Assembly: GCA_046348855.1 (NCBI GenBank)
Contig: JAXMDK010000002.1
Location: 124,001 to 188,000 of the forward strand
Source: TMP-24 sp046348855
GTDB taxonomy: Bacteria > Pseudomonadota > Alphaproteobacteria > Rhodobacterales > Rhodobacteraceae
Direction: 5' to 3'
Length of the DNA: 64,000 nucleotides
Part shown: piece after piece, positions 1 to 8,497 of the stretch
How positions within the stretch are numbered: position 1 is the stretch's first letter
Layout: each line of letters begins with the position of its first letter
Notes under the pieces: model-generated
What the model saw: the letters and a program-made list of their open reading frames with translations, nothing else
What the model was told of the DNA's origin: nothing
The model's database searches: none
Translations under genes and position numbers: made by a program

Positions 1-708
1 TTCAAGCATGCCTGCCAGCTGATCGCCGACGGCCGGATCGGCCGACCCGTGCATTTTCGCGGCTGGGTCGACGAGGATTACCAGGCCGACCCCGACCTCG
101 CCTGGACCTGGCGGGCGCGCAAGGCCGATGCCGGCCTCGGCGCGCTTGGCGATCTCGGCTGCCATCTGGTCTCGATGATGCTGAACCTGATGGGCCCGGT
201 CGAGAGCCTCATCGCCGACATGCAGACGATCCACGAAACCCGTCCCCTGCCCGAAGGCGGCCGCGCCCCGGTCGAAAACGAGGATACCGCCACCGCCATC
301 CTCCGCTTCGCCTCCGGCGCGCAGGGCTCGCTCTCGACCTCGCGCTCGGCCTGGGGCCGCAAGAACCGGCTCGACTGGGAGGTGCACGGGACGCGGGGCA
401 TGATCGCCTTCGCCCAGGAACGGATGAACGAGCTTCAGCTTTACATCAACGAAGGCCCCGGCGCCGAGGCCGGCTTCCGCACCATCCTGACCGGCCCGGC
501 GCATGCGCCCTATGCCGCCTTCTGCCCCGCCCCCGGCCACCAGCTCGGCTTCAACGATCTCAAGGTGATCGAGGCGGTCGAATTCCTCGCCGCCATCGCC
601 GGCGGCCCGCTCGCCTGGCCCGACTTCGCTGAGGGGCTGAGGATCGAGCGGATCATCCACCGCATCGCCGAAGCCGCCCAAAGCGGCCGGCGCGAAACGG
701 TCGACTAG
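1..708 (+). CDS. Gfo/Idh/MocA-family oxidoreductase, C-terminal part (partial)
   Basis: The reading frame is open from base 1, so the gene begins upstream and its N-terminal Rossmann domain is missing. What is visible is the C-terminal alpha/beta domain of the Gfo/Idh/MocA family: a W-x-W segment followed by GALGDLGCHL, the characteristic Asp-x-x-x-His region of the substrate pocket, then a beta-sheet portion ending in a helix that repeats ERIIHRIAEAA. Such enzymes use NAD(P) to oxidise sugars or inositols; the substrate cannot be read from this fragment. The gene ends in TAG and is followed by a GC-rich hairpin. Confidence 0.85.
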   Translation, partial: FKHACQLIADGRIGRPVHFRGWVDEDYQADPDLAWTWRARKADAGLGALGDLGCHLVSMMLNLMGPVESLIADMQTIHETRPLPEGGRAPVENEDTATAILRFASGAQGSLSTSRSAWGRKNRLDWEVHGTRGMIAFAQERMNELQLYINEGPGAEAGFRTILTGPAHAPYAAFCPAPGHQLGFNDLKVIEAVEFLAAIAGGPLAWPDFAEGLRIERIIHRIAEAAQSGRRETVD

Positions 709-715
709 ACCCGGC

Positions 716-786
716 CCCCACTTTCGGTCCGAAAATATCCGGGGGGAGGCCCCGCAGTCGCGGGGCCGGGGGCAGCGCCCCCATCT
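716..786. terminator. GC hairpin with GAAAATATCC motif (gene-end element, family 2)
   Basis: Directly after the oxidoreductase stop lies GAAAATATCC, a G run and a perfect 8-bp stem with a 4-nt loop (748-767: GGCCCCGC/AGTC/GCGGGGCC). The same combination of an AAAATATC-like motif and a strong GC hairpin recurs at gene ends near 14823 and 56910, with a more diverged relative near 53254. It has no clear U tract, so it is a probable transcript-end or stabilising structure rather than a textbook terminator. Confidence 0.5.
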
Positions 787-837
787 CTCCGCGCATCCAT
801 ACTGGCGCGGCCGGCGGCGCGGACCTATCATCGCCCC

Positions 838-1530
838 ATGCCGCGCCAGAACCGGGTCACGCCGTTTTCCACTCTCCTCGCCGATCCGGCGCGCGGGCTG
901 TTCATGGGCAATCGCGGCTGTTTGCATGACGCCAGTGGCCGCATCGTCCGGCCGTTCCGCGGCCGGCTGTGGATCGTCTGCCTGACCGAATTCCGCGGCC
1001 GCCGCCGGGCGCTGATGCAGCCCGGCCGCTATACCGAACTCTTCTTCCTCGACGAGGCGATGGCGATGGCCGCCGGGCATCGGCCCTGCGCCGAATGCCG
1101 CCGGGCCGACTACCTGGCTTTCCGCCAGGCCTGGGCGGCGGCGGGTCTTGACCCTGCGCCGCGCGCCCCGGACATCGACCTGATCCTGCACCGGGCGCGG
1201 CTGGAGCGCCAAGCGCAGCGCCGCCACTTGACCGAGGCCGCGGGCCTGCCCGACGGAACCTTCGTCCTCGGCGCAGACGGCGCCGCGCTGCTTCTGGTCG
1301 GCCGATCGGCCCTGCCCTATGCACCTTCGGGCTATCTCGCCGCCCGCCCCCGCCCGCGCGGGCCGGTCACCGTCCTGACTCCGGCGCCCTTCGTCGCCAT
1401 CCTTGCCGCCGGTTACCGGCCGCTTCTGCACCCCTCGGCGCAGGCTGCACCAAAAACGTCGCCGCCCATGTCGGTCGGGGGGCAGAGCCCGGCCGCCGGG
1501 GCTGGTCAGATCGCGCAGGAGGAACCATGA
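838..1530 (+). CDS. conserved hypothetical protein with GHRPCxxC motif
   Basis: A 230-residue cytoplasmic protein with no signal peptide or membrane segment. Around residue 80 it has AAGHRPCAECRRADY, which resembles the metal-binding start of Ada-type proteins (GHRPCxxC), but only this Cys pair is evident and the rest does not look like Ada. The N-terminal part contains GRPFRGRLW-like basic/aromatic segments. The last 40 residues are Ala/Pro-rich and look disordered. Its stop overlaps the ATG of the downstream esterase (ATGA), so the two are probably co-translated. The function is unknown; a zinc-binding or nucleic-acid role is only a guess. Confidence 0.7.
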   Translation: MPRQNRVTPFSTLLADPARGLFMGNRGCLHDASGRIVRPFRGRLWIVCLTEFRGRRRALMQPGRYTELFFLDEAMAMAAGHRPCAECRRADYLAFRQAWAAAGLDPAPRAPDIDLILHRARLERQAQRRHLTEAAGLPDGTFVLGADGAALLLVGRSALPYAPSGYLAARPRPRGPVTVLTPAPFVAILAAGYRPLLHPSAQAAPKTSPPMSVGGQSPAAGAGQIAQEEP

Positions 1531-2492
1531 CCGACACGCCCGACTACAGCCGCCTGATCGACGCCGAGACCTGGGCCTTCATCCGCGAGACCGACCGCTG
1601 GTATCCGCCCGAGACGGCCACCTTCACCGTGGCCGAGCAGCGGCGGGTCTATGATGCCATGTGCCGGGCCTTCCATTACCCCTACCCGCCGGGCCTGACG
1701 GTCCGCGACGAAAGCCTCGGCGGCGTGCCCTGCCGGATCTACACGCCCGCCGGCGATACGCCGCCGCCGGCCACGGTCGTCTATTTCCACGGCGGCGGCT
1801 TCGTGGTGGGCGGGCTGCAAAGCCATGATGCGATCTGCGCCGAACTCGCCCACGGCAGCGGGCTGAAGGTGGTGTCGGCCGACTACCGGCTGGCCCCCGA
1901 ACACCGCCACCCGGCGCATTTCGACGATGCGCTAGCGGTGACGCGGGCGGTGGCGGCGGGTCTGCCGGCGCCGATGCGGCTGGTGCTGGCCGGCGACAGC
2001 GCCGGCGGCAACCTCGCCGCCGCCGTCGCCCACCGGCTGCGCGACCAAGGCGGGCCGCAGATCGACGGGCTGGTGCTGATCTATCCCGGCCTTGGCGGAC
2101 CGCTCGACCGGGGCAGCGCCCTGCGCCATGCACACGCCCCAATGCTGACGCTGGCTGACGTCGAGTTCTACCGCACCATCCGCTTCGGCCCCGAAGGCCC
2201 GCACGACGGCGACCCGACCGCCTGGCCACTCGCCGACCGCAATTTCGCCGGCCTGCCGCCGACCCTGATCCATGCCGCCGAATGCGATCCCCTGGCCGAC
2301 GACGGGCAGCTTTATGCTCAGGCGATCCATGCCGCCGGCGGCAGCGCCCATTCCGTCGTCGATGCGGGGCTCGTGCATGGCCACCTGCGCGCCCGCCACA
2401 CCGTCGCCCGCGCCCGGCAAAGCTTTGCCGCCGTGACCGAGGCCATCGCCGCCCTCGGCCGGGGCGAGATTCCCTGGCGCGCTGCACTCTGA
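1527..2492 (+). CDS. alpha/beta hydrolase (HSL-type esterase/lipase)
   Basis: A 321-residue protein of the hormone-sensitive-lipase branch of alpha/beta hydrolases. It shows the oxyanion motif HGGGFVVGG near residue 90, the nucleophile elbow GDSAGGN near residue 155 and the Asp/His end of the triad in AECDPLADD and LVHGHL. Such enzymes hydrolyse short-chain carboxylic esters in the cytoplasm. The start overlaps the previous stop by 4 nt and is preceded by AGGAGG. An aldolase gene follows after 11 nt, so the three genes probably form one operon. The natural substrate is not evident. Confidence 0.9.
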   Translation: MTDTPDYSRLIDAETWAFIRETDRWYPPETATFTVAEQRRVYDAMCRAFHYPYPPGLTVRDESLGGVPCRIYTPAGDTPPPATVVYFHGGGFVVGGLQSHDAICAELAHGSGLKVVSADYRLAPEHRHPAHFDDALAVTRAVAAGLPAPMRLVLAGDSAGGNLAAAVAHRLRDQGGPQIDGLVLIYPGLGGPLDRGSALRHAHAPMLTLADVEFYRTIRFGPEGPHDGDPTAWPLADRNFAGLPPTLIHAAECDPLADDGQLYAQAIHAAGGSAHSVVDAGLVHGHLRARHTVARARQSFAAVTEAIAALGRGEIPWRAAL

Positions 2493-2503
2493 GAGGATTT
2501 GCC

Positions 2504-3268
2504 ATGACCATACCCATGACCCGCACCGAACTGACAAACCTGACCCACGGCCGCGAACGCGGCGAACTGGCCGCCGCATTCCGCTGGACGGCGCGGCTGA
2601 ACATGCACGAGGCGGTGGGCAACCACTTCTCGCTGGCGCTGGACGACAGCGGCAGCCGGTTCCTCATCAACCCCAACGCCCGGCATTTTTCCCGCATCCG
2701 CGCCAGCGACATCCTGGAACTGGATGCCAACGACCCCGCCACCATGAACCGCCCCGACGCCCCCGACCCCACCGCCTGGGGCCTGCATGGTTCGCTGCAT
2801 CGCGCCTGCCCGCATGCCCGCTGCGTCATGCACGTGCATTCGATCCATGCGACGGTGCTGGCCAGCCTCGCGGATTCGCGCCTGCCGCCGATCGACCAGA
2901 ACACCGCGATGTTCTTCAACCGCACCGCCATCGACGAGGATTACGGCGGATTCGCCTTCGAGGCCGAGGGCGCGCGCTGCGCCACGCTTCTGGCCGATCC
3001 GGCGCGGACCGCGCTGATCATGGGCAACCACGGCATCCTGGTGATCGGCCGCTCGGTCGCCGAGGCGTTCAACCGGCTCTACTATTTCGAGCGCGCCGCC
3101 GAGACCTACATCCGCGCCCTGCAGACCGGCCGGCCCTTGCGGGTGATGAGCGACGAGGTGGCCGAACGGACGGCGCGCGACTGGGAAGGCTATGCCGGCT
3201 ATGCCGAGGCGCACCTGGCCGAACTGATGGCGATCCTCGACGCTGAAGGGTCGGACTATCGCGGCTGA
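2504..3268 (+). CDS. class II aldolase/adducin family protein
   Basis: A 254-residue protein starting at an ATG preceded by GAGAGGA. It matches the class II aldolase fold: NHFSLAL near the N-terminus, VMHVHSIHAT with the zinc-binding HxH pair near residue 110, and MGNHGILVIG with the third metal-site His near residue 170. Relatives include fuculose-1-phosphate aldolase and ribulose-phosphate epimerases; many adducin-like members have no assigned substrate. It lies 11 nt downstream of the esterase and is probably co-transcribed with it. Confidence 0.88.
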   Translation: MTIPMTRTELTNLTHGRERGELAAAFRWTARLNMHEAVGNHFSLALDDSGSRFLINPNARHFSRIRASDILELDANDPATMNRPDAPDPTAWGLHGSLHRACPHARCVMHVHSIHATVLASLADSRLPPIDQNTAMFFNRTAIDEDYGGFAFEAEGARCATLLADPARTALIMGNHGILVIGRSVAEAFNRLYYFERAAETYIRALQTGRPLRVMSDEVAERTARDWEGYAGYAEAHLAELMAILDAEGSDYRG

Positions 3269-3274
3269 GCGGTC

Positions 3275-3546
3275 TTCACTGTGCCCCGGACCGATCAGGG
3301 GACGCGCCGGTGGCGCGTCACCCGGTCCGTTGGCCGAAGCGCAAGCGCAGGCCAAGGGGTGTGCCGCAATCCCGCAGGTTCGTGCACGGACAGCGCCCGC
3401 CCGGTGGGGGCGAAGCCCCCGCCACCCGGAGGGCGGGGGCTGGCCGTGCTCTGGGAGCACGGCCCGGGCAAGCTGAAACCGGCCGTAGGCCGCGCGAGGC
3501 GATGGCCTCGCGCTCATTCGCTGCTGCAGATTCCAACCGATATGGC
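3275..3546 (-). repeat. dispersed multi-hairpin repeat, copy A (inverted, shortened)
   Basis: One of four copies of a non-coding element of about 300 nt (others at 22765, 35279 and 49949). This copy is in the opposite orientation to the other three and begins 6 nt after the aldolase stop. It keeps all the hairpins: GCGCGAGGC/GCCTCGCGC, CCGTGCTC/GAGCACGG, GCCCCCGCC/GGCGGGGGC and the terminal GGACCG...CGGTCC palindrome. It lacks about 28 nt of the conserved tail seen in the other copies. Open frames inside it are side effects of high GC. The following 190 nt up to the next gene hold nothing recognisable. Confidence 0.85.
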
Positions 3547-3736
3547 TGCGGTCCGCCAGCGCGCCCCCGGATGCCTGAGCGCAAACCCGCCGGCACACGC
3601 CAGGGTAACGGCCGCATAACGCTGACGTGACCGGTCGGGCCGCGGCGCGATGCTATCTTGGCCCGGCGGGCGCGCATCCGGGCCGGAGCCGGCGGTGCAG
3701 CGGAATCCCGCGTGTTTGTTCAAGGGTGGGGAAATC

Positions 3737-4228
3737 ATGCATGCACGACAACTGACTGTTGCGGCCGCGGCCGTGCTGGCCTTGTGGGCGATCGGCGCAC
3801 CGGCCAGCGCCCTGTCGATGGCCGACTGCAGCGCCAAGTACAATGCGGCCAAGACCGCCGGCACATTGAACGGGATGAGCTGGAACGACTTCCGCAAGGC
3901 CCAGTGCGCGGCCGACGCTTCCACCGGCACCGCGAAGACGGCCAAGGCCGCCAAGCCCAAGGCCTCGGTCGATACCTCCGAGCCGACCGCCGACAACACC
4001 GACAATGCCGCCGAGCCGGCGCCGCCGATGGTTCCGACGCCGAAGAACGTCGTGTTCCCCAGGGCGCTCTCGTCCAAATATTCGACCGAAACGCCGGCCA
4101 AGGCGCGGATGCACACCTGCCTCGACCAGTATCGGGTCGACAAGGCGAACAACGCTTTGGGCGGCATGACCTGGATCCAGAAGGGCGGCGGCTACTACAG
4201 CGTCTGCAACGCCCGGCTGAAGAGCTGA
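3737..4228 (+). CDS. secreted hypothetical protein with tandem Cys/Trp motif
   Basis: A 163-residue protein with a clear Sec signal peptide (basic MHAR, then an Ala/Leu-rich core ending ASA around residue 25). The mature part contains CSAKYNAAKTAGTLNGMSWN followed by DFRKAQC, an Ala/Lys/Pro linker, and a second degenerate copy ending TCLDQY...LGGMTW...YYSVCNARLK. The same Cys-x-GM-x-W-x-x-F-R-x-x-Cys unit occurs in the gene at 4668, so the two are paralogues flanking a YidB-like gene. It is probably periplasmic, with disulfides between the motif cysteines. The function is unknown. Confidence 0.75.
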   Translation: MHARQLTVAAAAVLALWAIGAPASALSMADCSAKYNAAKTAGTLNGMSWNDFRKAQCAADASTGTAKTAKAAKPKASVDTSEPTADNTDNAAEPAPPMVPTPKNVVFPRALSSKYSTETPAKARMHTCLDQYRVDKANNALGGMTWIQKGGGYYSVCNARLKS

Positions 4229-4300
4229 CAACCGGATCGGCCGGGGGCCAGCCTTGCCCCCGGTCTGCCGTCAACGGGGCCGCGGGCCCGAGGGGGAAAC

Positions 4301-4633
4301 ATGGGTTTGCTTGATGGACTGACCGGGCTTCTGAACCAGAGCGGCGGGATTCAGGGCGTCCTGACCAACGTGTTCGCGCAGGCGGGCGGCATGTCGGGGG
4401 TGCTGAACAAGCTGAACGAAGCCGGCTACGGCGAAAAGGTCAATTCCTGGCTGGGCAAGGGGCCGAACACGCCGATCACCGCCGACGAGATCCAGTCGGC
4501 GCTGGGCAATGACCATCTGAAACAGATCGCGACCTCGCTCGGGGTGCCGCTCGATCAGGTGGCGGCGCTGATTTCCCAGCACCTGCCGGCGGCGGTCGAT
4601 GCCGCCAGCCCGAACGGAACGCTGCAGGGCTGA
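4301..4633 (+). CDS. YidB-like (DUF937) protein
   Basis: A 110-residue protein that begins MGLLDGLTGLLN and ends with a DEIQSALGNDHLKQIA...LPAAVDAASPNGTL segment, the signature of the YidB/DUF937 family. There is no signal peptide. The family is widespread and of unknown function. The gene sits between two genes for secreted proteins that share a Cys/Trp motif (3737 and 4668), with gaps of 72 and 34 nt, and all three point the same way. RBS-like AGGGGGAAAC precedes the ATG. Confidence 0.85.
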   Translation: MGLLDGLTGLLNQSGGIQGVLTNVFAQAGGMSGVLNKLNEAGYGEKVNSWLGKGPNTPITADEIQSALGNDHLKQIATSLGVPLDQVAALISQHLPAAVDAASPNGTLQG

Positions 4634-4667
4634 ACCGGGCGGCGGCCAGGCGACAGGAGCGGACGGC

Positions 4668-5096
4668 ATGGCAACCAGAGCCCTTTGTCTGAGCACGGCG
4701 GTCGCCCTTTTGCTGTGCGGCCACGCCGCTTCGGCGGCGACTGCGCCGGCTGCTGCTTCGGCCGCTGCCCTTGAGGATTGCACCAGCCGGTTCGACACCC
4801 TTTCCGCGGCCGACCAGCTTCACGGCATGGGCTGGGACCAGTTCCGCAGCATGATCTGCGGCCTGCCGGGCGCCACGGTTCCGGCGGCACCGGCGCCCGC
4901 GGTGACGCCGCCTGCGGCGGCGGCCGCGCCCGCACTCCTGTTGCCGCCGCCCGCGCTGCCGTCCCCGACCGCTGCGGCCCGAAAGGCCGGGCAACCGGCC
5001 CGGATCGGCTGTCAGAACCCGGGGCAGTCCAAACGCGTTGGAAAGCTGGTGCTGGGCAAGGTGGCCGGCGCCTGCTCTGGCGGGCGCAAGGGCTGA
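4668..5096 (+). CDS. secreted hypothetical protein, paralogue of the gene at 3737
   Basis: A 142-residue protein with a signal peptide (MATRALCLSTAVALLLCG, cleavage near HAASA-A). The mature N-terminus has DCTSRFDTLSAADQLHGMGW followed by DQFRSMIC, the same unit as in the protein encoded at 3737. A long Ala/Pro linker follows, then a short tail with two cysteines (IGCQNPG and GACSGG). The ATG is preceded by ACAGGAGCGG. It is probably periplasmic. No enzymatic motif was seen. Confidence 0.7.
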   Translation: MATRALCLSTAVALLLCGHAASAATAPAAASAAALEDCTSRFDTLSAADQLHGMGWDQFRSMICGLPGATVPAAPAPAVTPPAAAAAPALLLPPPALPSPTAAARKAGQPARIGCQNPGQSKRVGKLVLGKVAGACSGGRKG

Positions 5097-5109
5097 GCCG
5101 GGCGCCCCG

Positions 5110-6405
5110 TCAGCCGGCCGGCCGTGGCACCGGCCGGCCCGCCACCCGGACCTCGCGGATCGCCCGGTCGTCGCCCATCATGATCGTCGGGAACAGCGCC
5201 TCCCAGATGTCCTGGGCTCGGGCCGACCGCTGGGCGATGGCCGGGGTCGAGGCCAGGTCGATCACCACCAGGTCGGCCTCCAGCCCCGGCGCGAGGTTGC
5301 CGATCAGGTGATCGGCGCGCAAGGCCCGGGCCGACCCCTGCGTCGCCAGCCACCAGAGCTGCGAGGGGTGAAGGGGCGTGCCGCGCAGCTGGCCGACCTC
5401 GTAAGCCGCCGCCATCGTGCGCAGCATCGAAAAGGACGACCCGCCGCCGGTGTCGGTGGCCAGGCCGACGCGGATGCCGGCCTCAGCCATCGCCAGCGTC
5501 GGAAACAGGCCCGAGCCGATGAAGGTGTTCGAGGTCGGGCAATGGACCAGCGCCGCCCCGGTTTCGCGGATGCGGGCGATCTCGCGGTCGGTCAGGTAGA
5601 TCGCATGGCCGAACAGCGCGCCTTCGCCCAGAAGGCCTTGTGCCTCGTAGGTGTCCAGATAGTCGCGCGCCTGCGGGAACAGCGACTTGACCCAGGCGAC
5701 TTCGTCGGTCTGTTCGCTCAGGTGCGTCTGCATCAGGCATTCGGGATGCTCGCGCCACAAGGCGCCCATCGCCATCAGCTGTTCGGGCGTCGAAGTGGGC
5801 GAAAAGCGCGGGGTGATGACATAGGACAGCCGGTCCGTCCCGTGCCATTTCTCCAAAAGCCGCTTGCTGTCGTCATAGGCCGACTGCGGGGTGTCGCGTA
5901 GATTGTCGGGCGCGTTGCGGTCCATGCAGGTCTTGCCGGCATAGGCACGCAGGCCACGGTCGCGGGCGGCCTCGAAAAAGGCGTCGACGCTGGCCGGATG
6001 GATGGTGGAATAGGAACAGACGGTGGTGGTGCCGTTCGCCAGTGTCAGGTCGAAATAGCGCCCGGCGATGTCGGCGGCATAGGCGGGATCGGCGAATTTC
6101 GCCTCTTCGGGAAAGGTGTAGCTGTTCAGCCAGTCGATCAGCCGCTTGCCCCACGACGCGATCATCGCGGTCTGCGGATAATGCACGTGCGCATCGACGA
6201 AACCCGCCGAGATCAGCGCCTGGCCGTGGTCGGTCACGCGGGCCTCGGGATGGGCGCGGCGCAGGTCGTCGGCCTCGCCCACGGCCAGGATGCGGCCGTC
6301 TTCGATCAGGACGCCGCCACGGGCGGAATGGCGGGCGGCCTCGGGGCCAGCGGTCAGGGGATCGCCCGCGAAGGACAGGGTCTGCCCGATCAAAAGTTCC
6401 GCCAT
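5110..6405 (-). CDS. guaD: guanine deaminase
   Basis: A 431-residue amidohydrolase that deaminates guanine to xanthine in purine salvage and catabolism. It shows the metal-binding DAHVHYPQ motif, the NGTTT strand, QTHLSEQTDEV, HCPTSNTFIGSGLF and the catalytic-Asp motif LATDTGGGSSFSML, all typical of GuaD rather than other amidohydrolases. The ATG at 6405 was chosen over an in-frame start 30 nt upstream because GGAGGGA lies just before it. The gene is divergent from mgtE. Confidence 0.93.
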   Translation of the reverse strand: MAELLIGQTLSFAGDPLTAGPEAARHSARGGVLIEDGRILAVGEADDLRRAHPEARVTDHGQALISAGFVDAHVHYPQTAMIASWGKRLIDWLNSYTFPEEAKFADPAYAADIAGRYFDLTLANGTTTVCSYSTIHPASVDAFFEAARDRGLRAYAGKTCMDRNAPDNLRDTPQSAYDDSKRLLEKWHGTDRLSYVITPRFSPTSTPEQLMAMGALWREHPECLMQTHLSEQTDEVAWVKSLFPQARDYLDTYEAQGLLGEGALFGHAIYLTDREIARIRETGAALVHCPTSNTFIGSGLFPTLAMAEAGIRVGLATDTGGGSSFSMLRTMAAAYEVGQLRGTPLHPSQLWWLATQGSARALRADHLIGNLAPGLEADLVVIDLASTPAIAQRSARAQDIWEALFPTIMMGDDRAIREVRVAGRPVPRPAG

Positions 6406-6527
6406 CCGTCCCTCCGCCACCAGTCTTGCGCGCACTCTAACCCCCCGGCGATGGCCGGTAAATTCGCCCTTTGCCCCTGTTTCTTTGAAACTCCTTCCGC
6501 TAGTGTCGCGCCAATCGCGGGGGTGGC

Positions 6528-7925
6528 ATGGCCGAACAGGACGAACATCTGGCGGAACGGCCCGAACGGGCGGAGGAAGAGGATTATTCGCTCGACCCCC
6601 GCACGGTCGAGGCGATTCTGCAGGCTGTCGAGGCCGGTGACACTGCCACCATCGATGCCGAGATGGAGCCCCTGCACGCCGCCGACATCGCCGACCTCCT
6701 GGAACAGATCGGGTCGGGCGAACGGGCCAAGTTGCTGTCGCTGTGGTCGCGCGGGATCGACGGCGAAATCCTGTCGGAACTCGACGAGTCGATCCGCGAG
6801 GAAGTGATCGAGGCCCTGCCGCCGGACGTGCTGAGCGAGGCGGTGCGCGAGCTCGATTCCGACGACGTGGTCGACATCGTCGAGGATCTGGAAGAACCGC
6901 AGCAGGAACTGATCCTCGGCGCGCTGGATGACAGCGAGCGGGCGGCGGTCAAGCAGTCGCTGACCTACCCGGAAAATTCGGCCGGCCGCCTGATGCAGCG
7001 CGAGGTGGTGACCGCGCCCGAGGACTGGACGGTGGGCGCGGCGATCGACTTCCTGCGCAGCGAGGCCGAGCTGCCGGACCAGTTCTACCACGTCATCCTG
7101 GTCGATCCGCGCTGGCACCCGGTCGGCTACGTGACGCTGGGCAAGCTTCTGTCGTCCAAGCGCGCGGTGCGGCTGAAGGACATCACGGAAGACAGTTTCC
7201 GCACCATCTCTGTCAACGAGGACGAGGGTGAGGTCGCCTATGCCTTCAACCAGTATCACCTGATCTCGGCCCCGGTGGTGGACGAACACGACCGGCTGGT
7301 CGGCGTCATCACCATCGACGACGCGATGATCGTGCTGGACGAGGAACACGAAGAGGACGTGCTGCGCCTGGCCGGCGTCGCCGGTGAGAGCTCGATCTCG
7401 GACGGCATCGTCGAGACCTGCCGCCGGCGCACCCCCTGGCTGGCCGTCAACCTGCTGACCGCGATCATGGCCTCGTGGGTGATCTCGCTCTTTTCCAACA
7501 GCATCCAGGCGATCGTCGCCCTGGCGACCTTGATGCCGATCGTCGCCTCGCAGGGCGGCAACGCCGCGACGCAGACGCTCGCCGTCGCGGTTCGCGGCCT
7601 TGCCACCAAGGACCTGACGCCCTCGAACGCCGGCCGGATCATCGTGCGCGAACTGATGGTCGGTGGGCTGAACGGCCTGATCTTCGCGCTGGTGATGGGG
7701 GCGACGACGGTCTTCTGGTTCGGCTCGCCGCTTCTGGCGCTGGTCATGGCGATGGCGATGATCATCAACCTTCTGGCCGCCGCGCTTGGCGGCATCCTGA
7801 TCCCGCTGGCGATCGAGAAGCTGGGGTTCGATCCCGCCCTGGCCTCGGGCGCCTTCGTCACCACCGTGACCGACGTGGTCGGTTTCTTTTCATTCCTCGG
7901 ACTTGCGACGCTGATCCTCCTATGA
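6528..7925 (+). CDS. mgtE: magnesium transporter MgtE
   Basis: A 465-residue inner-membrane Mg2+ channel. It has the N-terminal superhelical MgtE-N domain (acidic, about residues 35-135), a CBS pair (about 140-265, including SAPVVDEHDRLVGVITIDDA) and a C-terminal five-helix pore domain with the conserved ASQGGNAATQTLAVAVRGLA segment near residue 340. In this family the cytosolic domains close the pore when internal Mg2+ is high. The stop overlaps the start of the cyclo-ligase gene (ATGA). Confidence 0.96.
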   Translation: MAEQDEHLAERPERAEEEDYSLDPRTVEAILQAVEAGDTATIDAEMEPLHAADIADLLEQIGSGERAKLLSLWSRGIDGEILSELDESIREEVIEALPPDVLSEAVRELDSDDVVDIVEDLEEPQQELILGALDDSERAAVKQSLTYPENSAGRLMQREVVTAPEDWTVGAAIDFLRSEAELPDQFYHVILVDPRWHPVGYVTLGKLLSSKRAVRLKDITEDSFRTISVNEDEGEVAYAFNQYHLISAPVVDEHDRLVGVITIDDAMIVLDEEHEEDVLRLAGVAGESSISDGIVETCRRRTPWLAVNLLTAIMASWVISLFSNSIQAIVALATLMPIVASQGGNAATQTLAVAVRGLATKDLTPSNAGRIIVRELMVGGLNGLIFALVMGATTVFWFGSPLLALVMAMAMIINLLAAALGGILIPLAIEKLGFDPALASGAFVTTVTDVVGFFSFLGLATLILL

Positions 7926-8497
7926 CCCTGACCGACATCAAGGCCGCCGCGCGGGCCGAAGCTTTCGCGCGCCGAAAGGCGGCCTTCGCGCGGCGCGGCG
8001 ACCGCGACGCCGCCATGCTGGCCGACGTGCTCTCCGCCCATCGCGGCGCGATCCTGGCCGGCTACATGCCGATGCGCACCGAGATCGACTGCCTGCCGGT
8101 CATGGCCGCCCATCTGGCCGCTGGGCAGGGGGGCCGGGTCGCGGTGCCGGTGATCCCCGGCCCGGCGCAGGCGCTGCGCTTTCACGAATGGAGCCCAGAG
8201 GCGCGGATGGTCGAAGGCGCGTTCAAGGCGCTGATCCCCGAAGGTGGAGCCGAGCTTGTGCCGACGGTCCTGATCGTGCCGCTGCTGGCCTTCGACCGGC
8301 GGGGGTTCCGGCTGGGCTATGGCGGCGGTTTCTATGACCGCACGCTGGAAGGCCTGCGGGCGCGCGGGCCGGTGACGGCGATCGGCTTCGCCTTTGCCGC
8401 GCAGGAAGTTGCGCAGGTGCCGATCGAGCCGACCGACCAGCCGCTGGACCTGATCGTGACAGAGGCGGGCATCATCCGGCCGGAGGCGCGGGCATGA
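7922..8497 (+). CDS. 5-formyltetrahydrofolate cyclo-ligase
   Basis: A 191-residue enzyme that converts 5-formyl-THF to 5,10-methenyl-THF with ATP. The family motif near the C-terminus, RRGFRLGYGGGFYDRTL, is complete, and the N-terminal part has the GYMPMRTEID substrate-loop segment. The ATG overlaps the mgtE stop, and its own stop overlaps the next ATG by 4 nt, so mgtE, this gene, the phosphoesterase and the permease are probably translated from one transcript. Confidence 0.93.
   Translation: MTLTDIKAAARAEAFARRKAAFARRGDRDAAMLADVLSAHRGAILAGYMPMRTEIDCLPVMAAHLAAGQGGRVAVPVIPGPAQALRFHEWSPEARMVEGAFKALIPEGGAELVPTVLIVPLLAFDRRGFRLGYGGGFYDRTLEGLRARGPVTAIGFAFAAQEVAQVPIEPTDQPLDLIVTEAGIIRPEARA

Noticed and set aside
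3281..3630. Two overlapping plus-strand frames after the aldolase gene
   Set aside because: They lie in repeat copy A and are explained by its GC-rich hairpins.
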